Part shown: positions 1 to 8,224 of the stretch, piece by piece
Numbering within the stretch: position 1 is the stretch's first letter
Layout: every line of letters starts with the position of its first letter
Assembly (NCBI GenBank): GCA_009774145.1
Contig: VSND01000001.1
Coordinates: 62,001 to 126,000, forward strand
Source: Lachnospiraceae bacterium
GTDB lineage: Bacteria > Bacillota > Clostridia > Lachnospirales > Lachnospiraceae
DNA length: 64,000 bases
Direction of reading: 5' to 3'
Position numbers and translations under genes: made by a program
The notes under the pieces: generated by a model
Databases searched by the model: none
What the model was told of the DNA's origin: nothing
Seen by the model: the letters and a program-made list of their open reading frames with translations, nothing else

Positions 1-1
1 G

Positions 2-559
2 CATCGGGGATATATGCGTATGCTGCTGGAAAAGGCATTGAAAGATATGTCCTGTCAGGGGATGCCGTTTACGTTTCTGATGCCGGTGAACGAGAGTATC
101 TATGCGCCTTTTGATTTTGTATGGATCTGTCCTTATACAAAATTGCCCGGACGGGTCATGCAGATGGACATGGAGGCACAGAATCGTTATCTTGCCGCCC
201 GTTACCAGATGTTCTGCAAAAGGGATGGCCGGTATATGGAATATCAGACGGCTGAGAAGCTGGCAGAAGAAGGAGAACCTGAGCCGGAGAAGATGCCGCC
301 GTATATGGCGAGGATTACCGATGTATGCCAGATGCTACGGCTGGCAGGCTCCAGAGAGAAGAGAGAGCTGTATCTGCGTGTAAAGGATTCCGTGATTTCT
401 AAAAATAACGGTTATTTTTTGTGGCATGCTTCAGAGGAAGACAGCAGAGCAGAGAGGCTTGAAACGGTTCCGGACAGACTGGACCTGGAACTGACGGTCG
501 GCGAGCTTGCCTCCATGATCTTCGGCGGATTCAGGATCTGCCTGTCGGAAGTGGTTTGA
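2..559 (+). CDS. GNAT (Eis-like) N-acetyltransferase, C-terminal part
   Basis: The reading frame is already open at the left edge of the window (H-R-G-Y-M-R-M-L-L), so only the C-terminal 185 or so residues are present. The motif RGYMRMLLEKAL followed by MPFTFLMPVNESIYAPFDF matches the end of the GNAT acetyltransferase domain of Eis-like proteins. In that family an SCP2-like lid domain follows, and the remaining residues to LSEVV would be this domain. Family members transfer acetyl groups from acetyl-CoA to amines, but the substrate cannot be told from this fragment. The gene is upstream of, and separately transcribed from, the cysteine operon: a promoter and T-box start just after its stop codon. 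The family call is by motif only. Confidence 0.75.
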   Translation, partial: HRGYMRMLLEKALKDMSCQGMPFTFLMPVNESIYAPFDFVWICPYTKLPGRVMQMDMEAQNRYLAARYQMFCKRDGRYMEYQTAEKLAEEGEPEPEKMPPYMARITDVCQMLRLAGSREKRELYLRVKDSVISKNNGYFLWHASEEDSRAERLETVPDRLDLELTVGELASMIFGGFRICLSEVV

Positions 560-562
560 CAC

Positions 563-591
563 TTGACAAAATCTGCAAAATCTCATATGCT
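563..591 (+). promoter_or_regulatory. Promoter of the cysteine T-box operon
   Basis: TTGACA at 563-568, a 17-base spacer and TATGCT at 586-591 form a good sigma-A type promoter. It sits four bases after the stop of the acetyltransferase gene. Transcription would start near 598 and give a leader of about 360 bases containing the T-box. The roughly 105 bases between the start point and the T-box hold no recognisable feature. Confidence 0.75.
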
Positions 592-705
592 ATATATGTA
601 TCTGGCATTTGAAAATGGCCGGAAAAGTATGATAAACGGCACGGGAATCAAAGCTCTGTGCATGCAGGAATTCAGTGTCGTTTATATAAACACAGATAAA
701 TGCAG

Positions 706-929
706 AGAACGAATAGAGTAATCCATCATGTACCATCAGAGAGGGACTGTCATCGGCTGAAAGCAGTTCCAGGCAGCAGGGGATGAACGTGCATTCGGGA
801 GCAGACAGGGGGAAAGAACAGTATCCCTGTACGCAGGCATGCGTTACATGCTTTGAGTGGAAGGCGTATGCCTTTCAGTAGAGTGGAACCACGGATACCT
901 TCGTCTCTATTACGGGACGGAGGTTTTTT
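706..929 (+). promoter_or_regulatory. Cysteine T-box leader with terminator/antiterminator
   Basis: The T-box sequence AGAGTGGAACCACGG is at 880-894. It is followed by an intrinsic terminator at 897-929 (CTTCGTCTC paired with GGGACGGAG, then a run of six T). Stem I has the AGAGAG motif with GGGACTG/CAGTTCC pairing, and the specifier loop around 785-796 carries TGC (790-792), a cysteine codon. The TGGA at 884-887 fits the U discriminator base expected on tRNA-Cys. Stem II (ACAGGG/CCCTGT) and stem III (AAGGC/GCCTT) are visible. Uncharged tRNA-Cys would stabilise the antiterminator and allow transcription of cysE and cysS. The 5' boundary is approximate. Confidence 0.93.
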
Positions 930-956
930 GTATGGCGGACTGGAAAAGGAGCAGTT

Positions 957-1613
957 ATGGGGATTATCAGTTATATTAAAGAAGAGATTGAAGTGATCAG
1001 AGAGCGGGATCCGGCGATCAAATCGAACATGGAAGTATTTCTTTATCCCACGTTCCATGCAATCCTGAGATACCGGTTTGCACACAGACTGTATCGGAAC
1101 GGACATTATTTCTGGGCCAGATGGATTTCTCAGCGGACAGCCAGAAAGACCGGCATCGAGATCCACCCGGGGGCGACCATCGGCAAAGGACTGTTTATTG
1201 ATCATGGAACCGGGGTGGTGATCGGAGAGACTGCGGTACTTGGAGATAATGTGACACTGTATCAGGGAGTGACTCTGGGAGGTACAGGGAAAGAACAGGG
1301 AAAGCGCCATCCGACTCTGGAAGACAATGTGATGGTCAGCGCCGGCGCCAAGGTCCTCGGCTCTTTTACGATTGGAGAGAATTCCAAGATCGGCGCCGGA
1401 AGCGTGGTGCTGGGTCCGGTGCCGCCGAACTGTACGGTGGTAGGCATCCCCGGAAGGATCGTGAAAAAAGACAGTATCCGTATCCCGAGAAACGATCTGG
1501 ATCAGGTGAATCTTCCGGATCCGGTGCTGGATGCAATATCTGAACTTCAGGCGGAAAACAGAAAATTACGGGAAGAACTGGACATTATAAAAAGAAAACA
1601 GGAGGAACTGTGA
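957..1613 (+). CDS. cysE: Serine O-acetyltransferase
   Basis: Cytosolic enzyme that acetylates L-serine with acetyl-CoA to O-acetylserine, the first committed step of cysteine synthesis. The 218-residue protein has an N-terminal helical region, then a left-handed beta-helix of hexapeptide repeats starting at HPGATIGKGLFIDHGTG. That segment carries the histidine and aspartate residues used in catalysis. The VTLGGTGKEQGKRHPT loop is typical of CysE. The length suits the shorter Firmicutes form. The start is fixed by AAGGAG a few bases before ATG 957. It is the first gene behind the cysteine T-box and is followed at one base by cysS, so synthesis and charging of cysteine share one control. Confidence 0.96.
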   Translation: MGIISYIKEEIEVIRERDPAIKSNMEVFLYPTFHAILRYRFAHRLYRNGHYFWARWISQRTARKTGIEIHPGATIGKGLFIDHGTGVVIGETAVLGDNVTLYQGVTLGGTGKEQGKRHPTLEDNVMVSAGAKVLGSFTIGENSKIGAGSVVLGPVPPNCTVVGIPGRIVKKDSIRIPRNDLDQVNLPDPVLDAISELQAENRKLREELDIIKRKQEEL

Positions 1614-1614
1614 T

Positions 1615-3024
1615 ATGATTCGTATTTACAACACTTTATCAAAGAAGAAAGAAGATTTCATACCGCTGGAGGAAGGGAAGGTCCGGATGTATGTGTGCGG
1701 ACCGACGGTCTATAATTTTATCCATATCGGCAATGCGAGACCGATGATCGTATTTGATACGGTCCGCCGTTATATGGAGCACAAGGGGTATGAAGTGAAT
1801 TTTGTATCCAATTTTACCGATGTGGATGACAAGATCATTAAAAAGGCAAATGAAGAGGGAGTATCTGCGGAGAAAATATCCGGAAGATATATCGAAGAGT
1901 GCAAAAAGGATATGGAAGGCATGAACATCCGGCCGGCGACTACGCATCCGCTTGCCACGCAGGAGATCGACGGCATGATCGACATGATTTCCAGCCTGAT
2001 GGAGAAAGGATATGCTTATGCGGTGAACGGGACGGTCTATTTCCGCACCCGCCGTTTTGAAGAATATGGAAAGCTCTCTCATAAAAACCTGGACGATCTG
2101 CAGGCGGGCAGCCGGTCTTTGCTGATTTCCGGCGAAGATGAAAAAGAGGATCCGCTGGATTTTGTGCTCTGGAAGCCGAAAAAGGAAGGAGAGCCGTACT
2201 GGGTATCCCCCTGGGGGGATGGACGTCCGGGATGGCATATTGAGTGCTCGGTTTTGTCCAGGAAATACCTGGGAGAGCAGATTGATATTCATGGCGGCGG
2301 CGAGGACCTGGTGTTCCCCCACCACGAGAATGAGATTGCCCAGAGCGAAGCATGCAGCGGCATGGAGTTTGCCAGATACTGGATGCACAATGCATTTTTG
2401 AATATTGACAACCGGAAAATGTCCAAATCCCTTGGCAACTTTTTTACCGTACGGGAGATCAGTGAGAAATATGATCTTCAGATTCTCCGGTTTTTCATGC
2501 TGAATGCCCATTACCGCAGTCCGCTGAATTTCAGCGCAGAGCTTATGGAAGCGTCTAAAAATGCGCTGGAACGCATCCGGACGGCGGTAGATAATCTGAA
2601 ATATATTACAGAACATGCATCGGCTTGTGAACTGACAGAGGAAGAGGCAAAGTTCATCAAAGAGACTGATAAATTTGAAGCTGATTTTGACCGTTCCATG
2701 GATGATGACTTTAATACTGCAGACGCGATCGCTGCAGTATTTGATCTGGTAAAATTTGCAAATACCCATGCGGCCGAAGGAAGCAGCAGGGCATTTGCAC
2801 AGGCGCTGAGTGATAAAATACAGAGCCTGTGTGATATTCTTGGTATAATCACGGAAAAGAAGGAAGAGCTTCTGGATGCGGATATCGAAGAACTCATTGA
2901 GGAACGCCAGGCTGCGAGAAAGGCGAAAAACTTTGCAAGGGCCGATGAGATTCGGAATCTTCTTCTGGAAAAGGGCATCATTCTGGAGGATACACGTGAA
3001 GGAGTAAAATGGAAGAGAGCTTAA
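1615..3024 (+). CDS. cysS: Cysteinyl-tRNA synthetase
   Basis: Class I aminoacyl-tRNA synthetase that joins cysteine to tRNA-Cys. The 469-residue protein begins MIRIYNTLSKKKEDF and shows the zinc-site cysteine and ATP-site motif CGPTVYNFIHIGNARP. The second zinc cysteine with the family signature is in WHIECSVLS, HHENEIAQSEA follows, and the second ATP motif is KMSKSLGNF. The C-terminal helical anticodon-binding region ends in the conserved RAKNFARADEIRNLL segment. The ribosome site AGGAGGAACTG lies inside the end of cysE, giving tight coupling. The gene overlaps mrnC by 16 bases. All family landmarks are present at normal length. Confidence 0.98.
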   Translation: MIRIYNTLSKKKEDFIPLEEGKVRMYVCGPTVYNFIHIGNARPMIVFDTVRRYMEHKGYEVNFVSNFTDVDDKIIKKANEEGVSAEKISGRYIEECKKDMEGMNIRPATTHPLATQEIDGMIDMISSLMEKGYAYAVNGTVYFRTRRFEEYGKLSHKNLDDLQAGSRSLLISGEDEKEDPLDFVLWKPKKEGEPYWVSPWGDGRPGWHIECSVLSRKYLGEQIDIHGGGEDLVFPHHENEIAQSEACSGMEFARYWMHNAFLNIDNRKMSKSLGNFFTVREISEKYDLQILRFFMLNAHYRSPLNFSAELMEASKNALERIRTAVDNLKYITEHASACELTEEEAKFIKETDKFEADFDRSMDDDFNTADAIAAVFDLVKFANTHAAEGSSRAFAQALSDKIQSLCDILGIITEKKEELLDADIEELIEERQAARKAKNFARADEIRNLLLEKGIILEDTREGVKWKRA

Positions 3025-3455
3025 ACTATCTGAAGGAACAGTTTCGACTTTCGGATGTGGACATCAGGACCTATTCTCCACAGGTGCTGGCTTATATCGG
3101 AGACGGCGTCTATGAGCTGGTGATCCGGACGATTCTGGTGGGAAAGGGCAACTGTCAGGCGAATGACCTTCACAGGAAAGCGAGCAGTTATGTGAGGGCA
3201 TCTGCACAGGCAGCGATGATCCTGTCAATCCGGGAGGAACTGACAGAAGAGGAACATCATGTGTATAAACGGGGACGCAATGCAAAGGCGTTCAGTATGG
3301 CAAAACATGCAACGATGAGTGAATACCGTCATGCCACAGGTTTTGAGGCGCTGATGGGACACCTGTATCTGACGGGGCAGATGACGCGGATGATCGATCT
3401 GGTCCGGACAGGTATGGAGAGAACAGGAGGACTGCCATGGGATACGAAGAACTGA
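3009..3455 (+). CDS. mrnC: Mini-ribonuclease III
   Basis: Dimeric RNase III-type nuclease without a double-stranded RNA binding domain. In Bacillus it trims the ends of 23S rRNA precursor. The 148-residue protein has the family pattern VLAYIGDGVYELVIR, with the catalytic acidic residue in the GDGVYE motif, then RGRNAK and a C-terminal FEALMGHLYL, which corresponds to the second acidic catalytic site. It starts inside the cysS coding sequence and overlaps rlmB by 19 bases, so it is translationally coupled. The order cysS-mrnC-rlmB matches the Bacillus subtilis arrangement. Confidence 0.95.
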   Translation: MEESLNYLKEQFRLSDVDIRTYSPQVLAYIGDGVYELVIRTILVGKGNCQANDLHRKASSYVRASAQAAMILSIREELTEEEHHVYKRGRNAKAFSMAKHATMSEYRHATGFEALMGHLYLTGQMTRMIDLVRTGMERTGGLPWDTKN

Positions 3456-4177
3456 CCATAGAAGGGCGCAATGCGGTGCTGGAGGCGTATCGCGCGGGGA
3501 AGACAATAGACAAGCTGTATGTGCTGAAAGGGTGCCAGGATGGTCCGGTGAACAGTATTTTAAGGGAGGCCAGAAAGCATGATACCATCGTCAGTTTTGT
3601 GGCGAAGGAGCGTCTAGACCAGATGTCGGAGACAGGGAAACATCAGGGAGTGGTCGCTCATGCAGCGGCCTATGAGTATGCAGAAGTGGAGGATATTCTG
3701 AAACGGGCAGAGGAGAAGGGGGAACCGCCGTTTCTCATTCTTCTGGATAATATCGAGGATCCGCACAATCTGGGAGCCATCATCCGTACGGCCAATCTTG
3801 CAGGGGCTCATGGGATTATCATCCCCAGGAGAAGGGCGGCCGGCCTTACCGCTACAGTGGCAAAAGCTTCTGCAGGAGCGCTGAATTACACGCTGGTGGC
3901 GAAGGTGACCAATCTTGGAACAACGATCGAGTCACTGAAGGAGCGGGGGCTCTGGTTTGTCTGCGCGGATATGGACGGTACGGTCATGTATGATCTGGAT
4001 CTGAAAGGACCGATTGGTCTGGTGGTCGGAAATGAAGGCGAAGGGGTCAGCCGTCTGGTACGCGAGAAATGCGACTACATTGCTGCGATTCCCATGAAAG
4101 GGGACATAGATTCCTTAAATGCATCTGTGGCGGCGGGAGTGCTGGCCTATGAGATCGTAAGGCAGAGGATATGCTGA
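3437..4177 (+). CDS. rlmB: 23S rRNA (guanosine-2'-O) methyltransferase, RlmB family
   Basis: SPOUT-class (TrmH/RlmB) methyltransferase predicted to place a 2'-O-methyl group on a guanosine of 23S rRNA (position 2251 in E. coli) using S-adenosylmethionine. The N-terminal substrate-binding domain (about residues 1-80) starts with EGRNAVLEAYRAGK. The catalytic trefoil-knot domain shows motif 1 LLDNIEDPHNLGAIIRTA, motif 2 GLVVGNEGEGVS and motif 3 IPMKGDIDSLNASVAAGV. Its length of 246 residues is normal. It overlaps mrnC and lies two bases before the sigma factor start. The exact target nucleotide is an inference from the family. Confidence 0.94.
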   Translation: MGYEELTIEGRNAVLEAYRAGKTIDKLYVLKGCQDGPVNSILREARKHDTIVSFVAKERLDQMSETGKHQGVVAHAAAYEYAEVEDILKRAEEKGEPPFLILLDNIEDPHNLGAIIRTANLAGAHGIIIPRRRAAGLTATVAKASAGALNYTLVAKVTNLGTTIESLKERGLWFVCADMDGTVMYDLDLKGPIGLVVGNEGEGVSRLVREKCDYIAAIPMKGDIDSLNASVAAGVLAYEIVRQRIC

Positions 4178-4178
4178 A

Positions 4179-4742
4179 TTGAAGATGAAAGAGCAGTATC
4201 GAAATCTGACAGATGAAGAACTGGTGAAGCGTCTGGAAGCAGGCGAGGAGGAAGTGACAGAATATCTTCTGAACAAGTATAAGCCGCTTGTGAAGAGACA
4301 GGCACGCACGTTATATTTGATCGGCGGAGAGAATGACGATCTGATTCAGGAAGGAATGATCGGGCTGTTTAAAGCAATCAGGGCCTTTCGGACAGACGGG
4401 GAGTATTCATTTTACACGTTTGCGGAGCTTTGTATTACCCGGCAGATGTATACGGCTGTCCAGGCGTCAAACCGGAAAAAGCATGCGCCGCTGAACAGCT
4501 ATGTCTCTCTGGATGAAAAACCTCAGATTTTTATGGAACAGAATCCGGAAGATATGGTGATCGATCAGGAGAATCTGGAGAACCGATACGATCAGATTCA
4601 CAGGCGGCTGAGCGATCTGGAAAAGCTCGTGCTGGAACTTTATCTGGAAGGGAAGTCCTATGGACAGATTGCTTCTGTTACAGGAAAAAACGAGAAAGCC
4701 GTGGACAACACGATTCAACGGGTGAAGAAAAAGCTGTTATAG
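4179..4742 (+). CDS. sigH: Sigma-70 family factor, SigH-like
   Basis: RNA polymerase sigma factor of the SigH group, which in spore formers drives early-stationary-phase and sporulation genes. Region 2 is visible as KPLVKRQARTLYLIGGENDD and DLIQEGMIGLFKAI. Region 4 is near the C-terminus (LSDLEKLVLELYLEGKSYGQIA with TGKNEKAVDNTIQRVKKKL as the helix-turn-helix). The protein is 187 residues, somewhat shorter than Bacillus SigH. Start: AGAGGA at 4164-4169 is nine bases from TTG 4179 but fifteen from ATG 4185, so I prefer the TTG. The genomic place after rlmB is the classical one, although the yacP gene usually found between them is absent. Confidence 0.85.
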   Translation: MKMKEQYRNLTDEELVKRLEAGEEEVTEYLLNKYKPLVKRQARTLYLIGGENDDLIQEGMIGLFKAIRAFRTDGEYSFYTFAELCITRQMYTAVQASNRKKHAPLNSYVSLDEKPQIFMEQNPEDMVIDQENLENRYDQIHRRLSDLEKLVLELYLEGKSYGQIASVTGKNEKAVDNTIQRVKKKLL

Positions 4743-4769
4743 AGGAAATGTGGGTGGAGATCAGTTTTA

Positions 4770-6497
4770 ATGAGACAGTTTGTGAAAGAAAAACATCAAA
4801 TCATATGGTTTTCTGTTGCGATGCTGGTCATAACGGGAGTTTTGATCTGCAGAGCTTTTTATGGTATGGATATAACAGATGAGACATTTTATCCTGCAAC
4901 CGCCAGAAGATTTTATGACGGAGACATGCTTTTTAAAAATGACTGGAATTCAGGACAGTTATTCGGTCTGCTTATGCTGCCGTTTTATCGCGCCTGCATT
5001 TTCATTCATGGAAGCAATGAAGGAATGATTCTGTCTGCACGAATTTTGTTTGTGATGCTGGAAGTATTCACTGCCTGTTTTCTGTTTCGGGTGTTATTGC
5101 GTTTCGGGCAGAGTTTTGGTGCAGCTTTTGCTGCGGCATGCTGTATTCTGGTTTATGCCCGGGGAAATATTATAACCATATCATACTACAGCCTTGGATT
5201 CCTTACGTTTCTTCTGAGTATCCTGTGGTGGATGGAGGCCGAAAAAGCCAATAGAAATAAAGTGTATCTTATACTGTCAGGGATCAGTTTTGCGGTTTCT
5301 GTATTATGTATGCCATACATGATCATTTTATTTGTTATCTTTGTGGGAATTGCCGTTTATTGCAGAATCAGGGGGGATATGGAAAGAAGTCAGAATATAT
5401 GCTGGTGGTTTCTTGGAATCCTGTTATCTGCAGTTGTGTTTTTGGCATATTTTTGGAGAACAATTCCCTGGCATGATCTTTTTGTGTATATACCAATGGT
5501 ATTTCAGGATCCGGGACTGGAACATGCAGGATTACCGGGTCAGCTGTGGGATTTGTTCCGGTATATTATTTTTGTTTTTTTAAAATACACGTGGTTTGTA
5601 TATACGCTGACTTTTTTGACTGTTTTTCTGGCAGGCAGAGGATATGTGAAAGAGAAAAGACTGTTAAAAGGAATTCCGTGGATCCTGCTGCTGGAATTTA
5701 TGATACAGTCTGTTTATGTAAGAAGTTATTTTGAAGGCGGTATTATCACAACTTTTTTACTGTATGCCCTGCAGCTGCAGCTCTTCTGTCCGCAATGCCG
5801 GATAAAAAAACTGGAAATCTGCTTTGTTATACCAGGACTGTTGTTTGGAGTTGCATGGATTATGGGTTCTAATGTGGGAGAGCGTGTTGTAAATATGAGC
5901 TTTCTTCTGCTGAACCTCTGGGCAATCTGTTTTTTGTGGGAATTCGGTCGGATGCATATGGGACAGAAAGCCTGGTTGATGCACGTCCCGGCCTATATGC
6001 TGTTTGTGGTTTTATTTCTGATCAGATGCTTTGATGTATACCGGGATGGAAGCATATGGCAGCTGGACTATCAGATTTCTCAGGGCAGTATGAAAGGGAT
6101 ATATACAGAACGCCATCGGGGGATTGCCTATGAACAGACCGTCCATATGATCCGGACAGAAACGATGCCCGGCGATGTAGTGGTAGCATTGGGGTGCAAT
6201 CCATGGGTTTATCTGGAGACTGCAGGCAGCTGCGGATCTTACAGTACATGGAATGTGGGTGAAGGAGAAGAACTGCTGACTCTTTATTATGAGATGAACC
6301 CGGAGAAAGTTCCGGATGTGATACTGACGGTTCCGGAAGAAATAAGCATATATGAAAGCTGGAAGTACAGTTCTCATGGTGCTGGTATTCATGAGGAGGA
6401 ACAGCCGGTTCTGGATGGCTGTCTAAAAGAACTGTCGGAAAAAGAAGGGTATATCTGCAAAGAATATAAAGGCGCCGTAATGTATAAAAGGCAATAA
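4770..6497 (+). CDS. Multi-span membrane protein, GT-C glycosyltransferase-like
   Basis: A 575-residue protein of unknown function with about ten or more hydrophobic segments through residue 420, then a soluble tail of about 150 residues. The first outward loop carries MDITDETFYPATARRFYDGD, resembling the acidic loop that binds the lipid-linked sugar donor in GT-C type transferases. That is the only functional hint. The tail contains short motifs such as PGDVVVALGCNPWVYLETAG, which are also common at the end of such membrane transferases. Base composition is more A+T-rich than its neighbours, suggesting acquisition. It lies 27 bases after sigH and before the tRNA. Downstream flippase and glycerophosphotransferase genes suggest a role in surface glycans. 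Confidence 0.55.
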   Translation: MRQFVKEKHQIIWFSVAMLVITGVLICRAFYGMDITDETFYPATARRFYDGDMLFKNDWNSGQLFGLLMLPFYRACIFIHGSNEGMILSARILFVMLEVFTACFLFRVLLRFGQSFGAAFAAACCILVYARGNIITISYYSLGFLTFLLSILWWMEAEKANRNKVYLILSGISFAVSVLCMPYMIILFVIFVGIAVYCRIRGDMERSQNICWWFLGILLSAVVFLAYFWRTIPWHDLFVYIPMVFQDPGLEHAGLPGQLWDLFRYIIFVFLKYTWFVYTLTFLTVFLAGRGYVKEKRLLKGIPWILLLEFMIQSVYVRSYFEGGIITTFLLYALQLQLFCPQCRIKKLEICFVIPGLLFGVAWIMGSNVGERVVNMSFLLLNLWAICFLWEFGRMHMGQKAWLMHVPAYMLFVVLFLIRCFDVYRDGSIWQLDYQISQGSMKGIYTERHRGIAYEQTVHMIRTETMPGDVVVALGCNPWVYLETAGSCGSYSTWNVGEGEELLTLYYEMNPEKVPDVILTVPEEISIYESWKYSSHGAGIHEEEQPVLDGCLKELSEKEGYICKEYKGAVMYKRQ

Positions 6498-6512
6498 GGA
6501 TGAAACAGGGCT

Positions 6513-6545
6513 GTTTATGGCGGAATATGTTCCGGTTTGTTTTTT
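6513..6545 (+). terminator. Probable intrinsic terminator after the membrane protein gene
   Basis: CGGAA-TATG-TTCCG (6521-6534) is flanked by partly complementary AAACAGG/CCGGTTT sequence and followed by a T-rich tract (GTTTGTTTTTTGG). It lies just beyond the stop at 6497 and separates this unit from the tRNA gene. Confidence 0.5.
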
Positions 6546-6584
6546 GGCATGACGAAATTTCCTGTAAGAAGATGAAAAAAAGTG

Positions 6585-6613
6585 TTGACACCAAATAAAG
6601 GCTGTGATATTAT
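6585..6613 (+). promoter_or_regulatory. Promoter of the tRNA-Thr gene
   Basis: TTGACA (6585-6590), 17 bases, TATTAT (6608-6613) make a near-consensus sigma-A promoter placed about 30 bases before the mature tRNA 5' end. Confidence 0.85.
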
Positions 6614-6644
6614 TATCAAGTCGCGAGCGCAGGCAACACGGCAG

Positions 6645-6717
6645 GCTGCTGTGGCTCAGTCGGTAGAGCGTCGCATTGGTAGTGCGGAGGTCACGGGTCC
6701 GATTCCCGTCAGCAGCT
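6645..6717 (+). tRNA. tRNA-Thr (anticodon GGT)
   Basis: A full cloverleaf of 73 bases can be folded: acceptor GCTGCTG/CAGCAGC, D arm GCTC/GAGC with loop AGTCGGTA, anticodon stem TCGCA/TGCGG with loop TTGGTAG (anticodon GGT at 6678-6680), variable AGGTC, and T stem ACGGG/CCCGT. The discriminator is T and the CCA end is not encoded. The T loop reads TCCGATT, so position 55 is C where U (pseudouridine) is nearly universal. The GGT anticodon reads ACC and ACU threonine codons. The gene has its own promoter and terminator. Confidence 0.93.
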
Positions 6718-6724
6718 TTGGAGA

Positions 6725-6754
6725 GCGGAGATTCGATAGAATTTCCGCTTTTTT
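6725..6754 (+). terminator. Intrinsic terminator of the tRNA gene
   Basis: A ten-base-pair hairpin, GCGGAGATTC-GATA-GAATTTCCGC (6725-6748), is followed by six T. It sits eight bases after the tRNA 3' end and is the clearest terminator in this part of the window. Confidence 0.92.
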
Positions 6755-6781
6755 CGTATATATCAGAAAAGGAAGATACAG

Positions 6782-8224
6782 ATGACAGCTTTGTTTAAAA
6801 AAGGAATCCGGGCATTTCGGCAGATGTCGGTTCAGGTAAGGGCATCCATGGCGTTTATGGCTGTGAATTTTATGCAGAAAGGGATCTCTTTTCTTACAGC
6901 GCCGGTTTTCACAAGACTGCTGACAACAGAGGAATATGGAAGGATTACGGTCTATTCTTCATGGCTGGATGTAATTGGAATTTTTGCGATGTTCGGACTG
7001 TGCAACAATGTGTTCTATAATGGAATCATCGAGTATAAAAATGACCGGAATAATTTCACATTTTCCATGCTGACCCTGTCGAATGTCATCACGCTGTTTG
7101 TCTTTGCGGCGGTCTGGGTGGTGAACAAATATGTCTTCCGGTTTCTGAAGGTATCGGATCATCTGATTCTGTTTATGTTTTTTACCTTTCTTCTGGAACC
7201 GGCTTTTGAGTTCTGGAAGACCCGGCAGAGATTTGATTTCAAGTACCGGCTTCTGTGCGTCTTCATGCTTCTGGTCATGGTCTTCTCTCCGGCATGTGCG
7301 ATTGCCGGGATCTTTCTGTTTCCGGGCGCGAAGGTGGAGGCGAGAGTCGTCGGCGCACAGCTGATGACGCTGTCCATCTGTGTGGGCTGTTATCTGATTA
7401 CCGTGTTCAGGGCAGAAGGAACGCCGAAGTTGAAATACTGGAAATATGCGTTTCTGTACAACCTGCCGCTGATTCCGTATTTTCTGTCCACCTATATTCT
7501 GAGCAGCAGCGACCGGCTGATGATTGCTCATTACTGCGGGGAAGACAAGGCGGGAATCTATGGGATTGCCTACACGATGTCGGCAGTTGTGAATATCATC
7601 TGGTCTTCCGTAAATGCAACCATGATTCCCACAATCTATAAACGCTGTGAAGAAAAAAGGATGCATACCCTGTCTGAGTTTGTCAATCCTGTGATTATGG
7701 CATACGCGTCCATATGCATCATGATTATGCTGATGGCCCCGGAGGTGATTGCATTTCTGGCGCCTTCGAGCTACGGAGAGGGAATGTACGTGATTCCTGC
7801 CATTGTAGGGGGAGTGTTTTACATGTCCATCTTCAGCATTTTTTCAAATGTGATCTACTATCATAAAAGGCCGAAGTATGTGATGGGTGCAGGAGTGGCC
7901 GCCGCCGCCGCCAATTTTATTCTGAATATGATCTTTATACCGACGGTTGGATATCTGGCGGCAGGATATACGACACTGGCGGCCTATCTGGTGGAAGTAT
8001 TATGGGCGTATGCGGCGATGAAGACAGTGACGGGAAGCTCCGTCTATGATATGAAAAAACTCGTTCTGGTGGGATGCGGGGTACTGGCAACAGCGGCAGC
8101 AGCCCCTCTTCTGTATCCTTTCATGGCAGTCAGGGTAATCCTGCTGGCAGGTCTTTTCTGGTATCTGTGGAAAAACCGGAACGATATGATCCAAATGATC
8201 TGGAGGAAACGCGGAAATGAATAG
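6782..8224 (+). CDS. Polysaccharide flippase (Wzx/MOP family)
   Basis: A 480-residue inner-membrane protein with about twelve to fourteen hydrophobic segments. The N-terminal pattern MAVNFMQKGISFLTAPVFTRLLTTEEYG is the usual opening of oligosaccharide flippases of the MOP superfamily, which turn lipid-linked repeat units across the membrane. The middle segment SSSDRLMIAHYCGEDKAGIY is also characteristic. AGGAAG precedes the ATG at 6782. The gene overlaps the following glycerophosphotransferase-family gene by eight bases, so the two are translated together. This suggests export or building of a teichoic-acid-like or capsular polymer. The transported substrate is unknown. Confidence 0.85.
   Translation: MTALFKKGIRAFRQMSVQVRASMAFMAVNFMQKGISFLTAPVFTRLLTTEEYGRITVYSSWLDVIGIFAMFGLCNNVFYNGIIEYKNDRNNFTFSMLTLSNVITLFVFAAVWVVNKYVFRFLKVSDHLILFMFFTFLLEPAFEFWKTRQRFDFKYRLLCVFMLLVMVFSPACAIAGIFLFPGAKVEARVVGAQLMTLSICVGCYLITVFRAEGTPKLKYWKYAFLYNLPLIPYFLSTYILSSSDRLMIAHYCGEDKAGIYGIAYTMSAVVNIIWSSVNATMIPTIYKRCEEKRMHTLSEFVNPVIMAYASICIMIMLMAPEVIAFLAPSSYGEGMYVIPAIVGGVFYMSIFSIFSNVIYYHKRPKYVMGAGVAAAAANFILNMIFIPTVGYLAAGYTTLAAYLVEVLWAYAAMKTVTGSSVYDMKKLVLVGCGVLATAAAAPLLYPFMAVRVILLAGLFWYLWKNRNDMIQMIWRKRGNE

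Noticed and set aside
1639..2769. 376-codon frame opposite cysS
   Set aside because: Antisense shadow of a fully recognisable CysRS; no ribosome site.
6621..6760. Integrated element boundary at the tRNA-Thr gene
   Set aside because: No integrase gene, no direct repeat of the tRNA 3' end and no phage-like genes are present around it.
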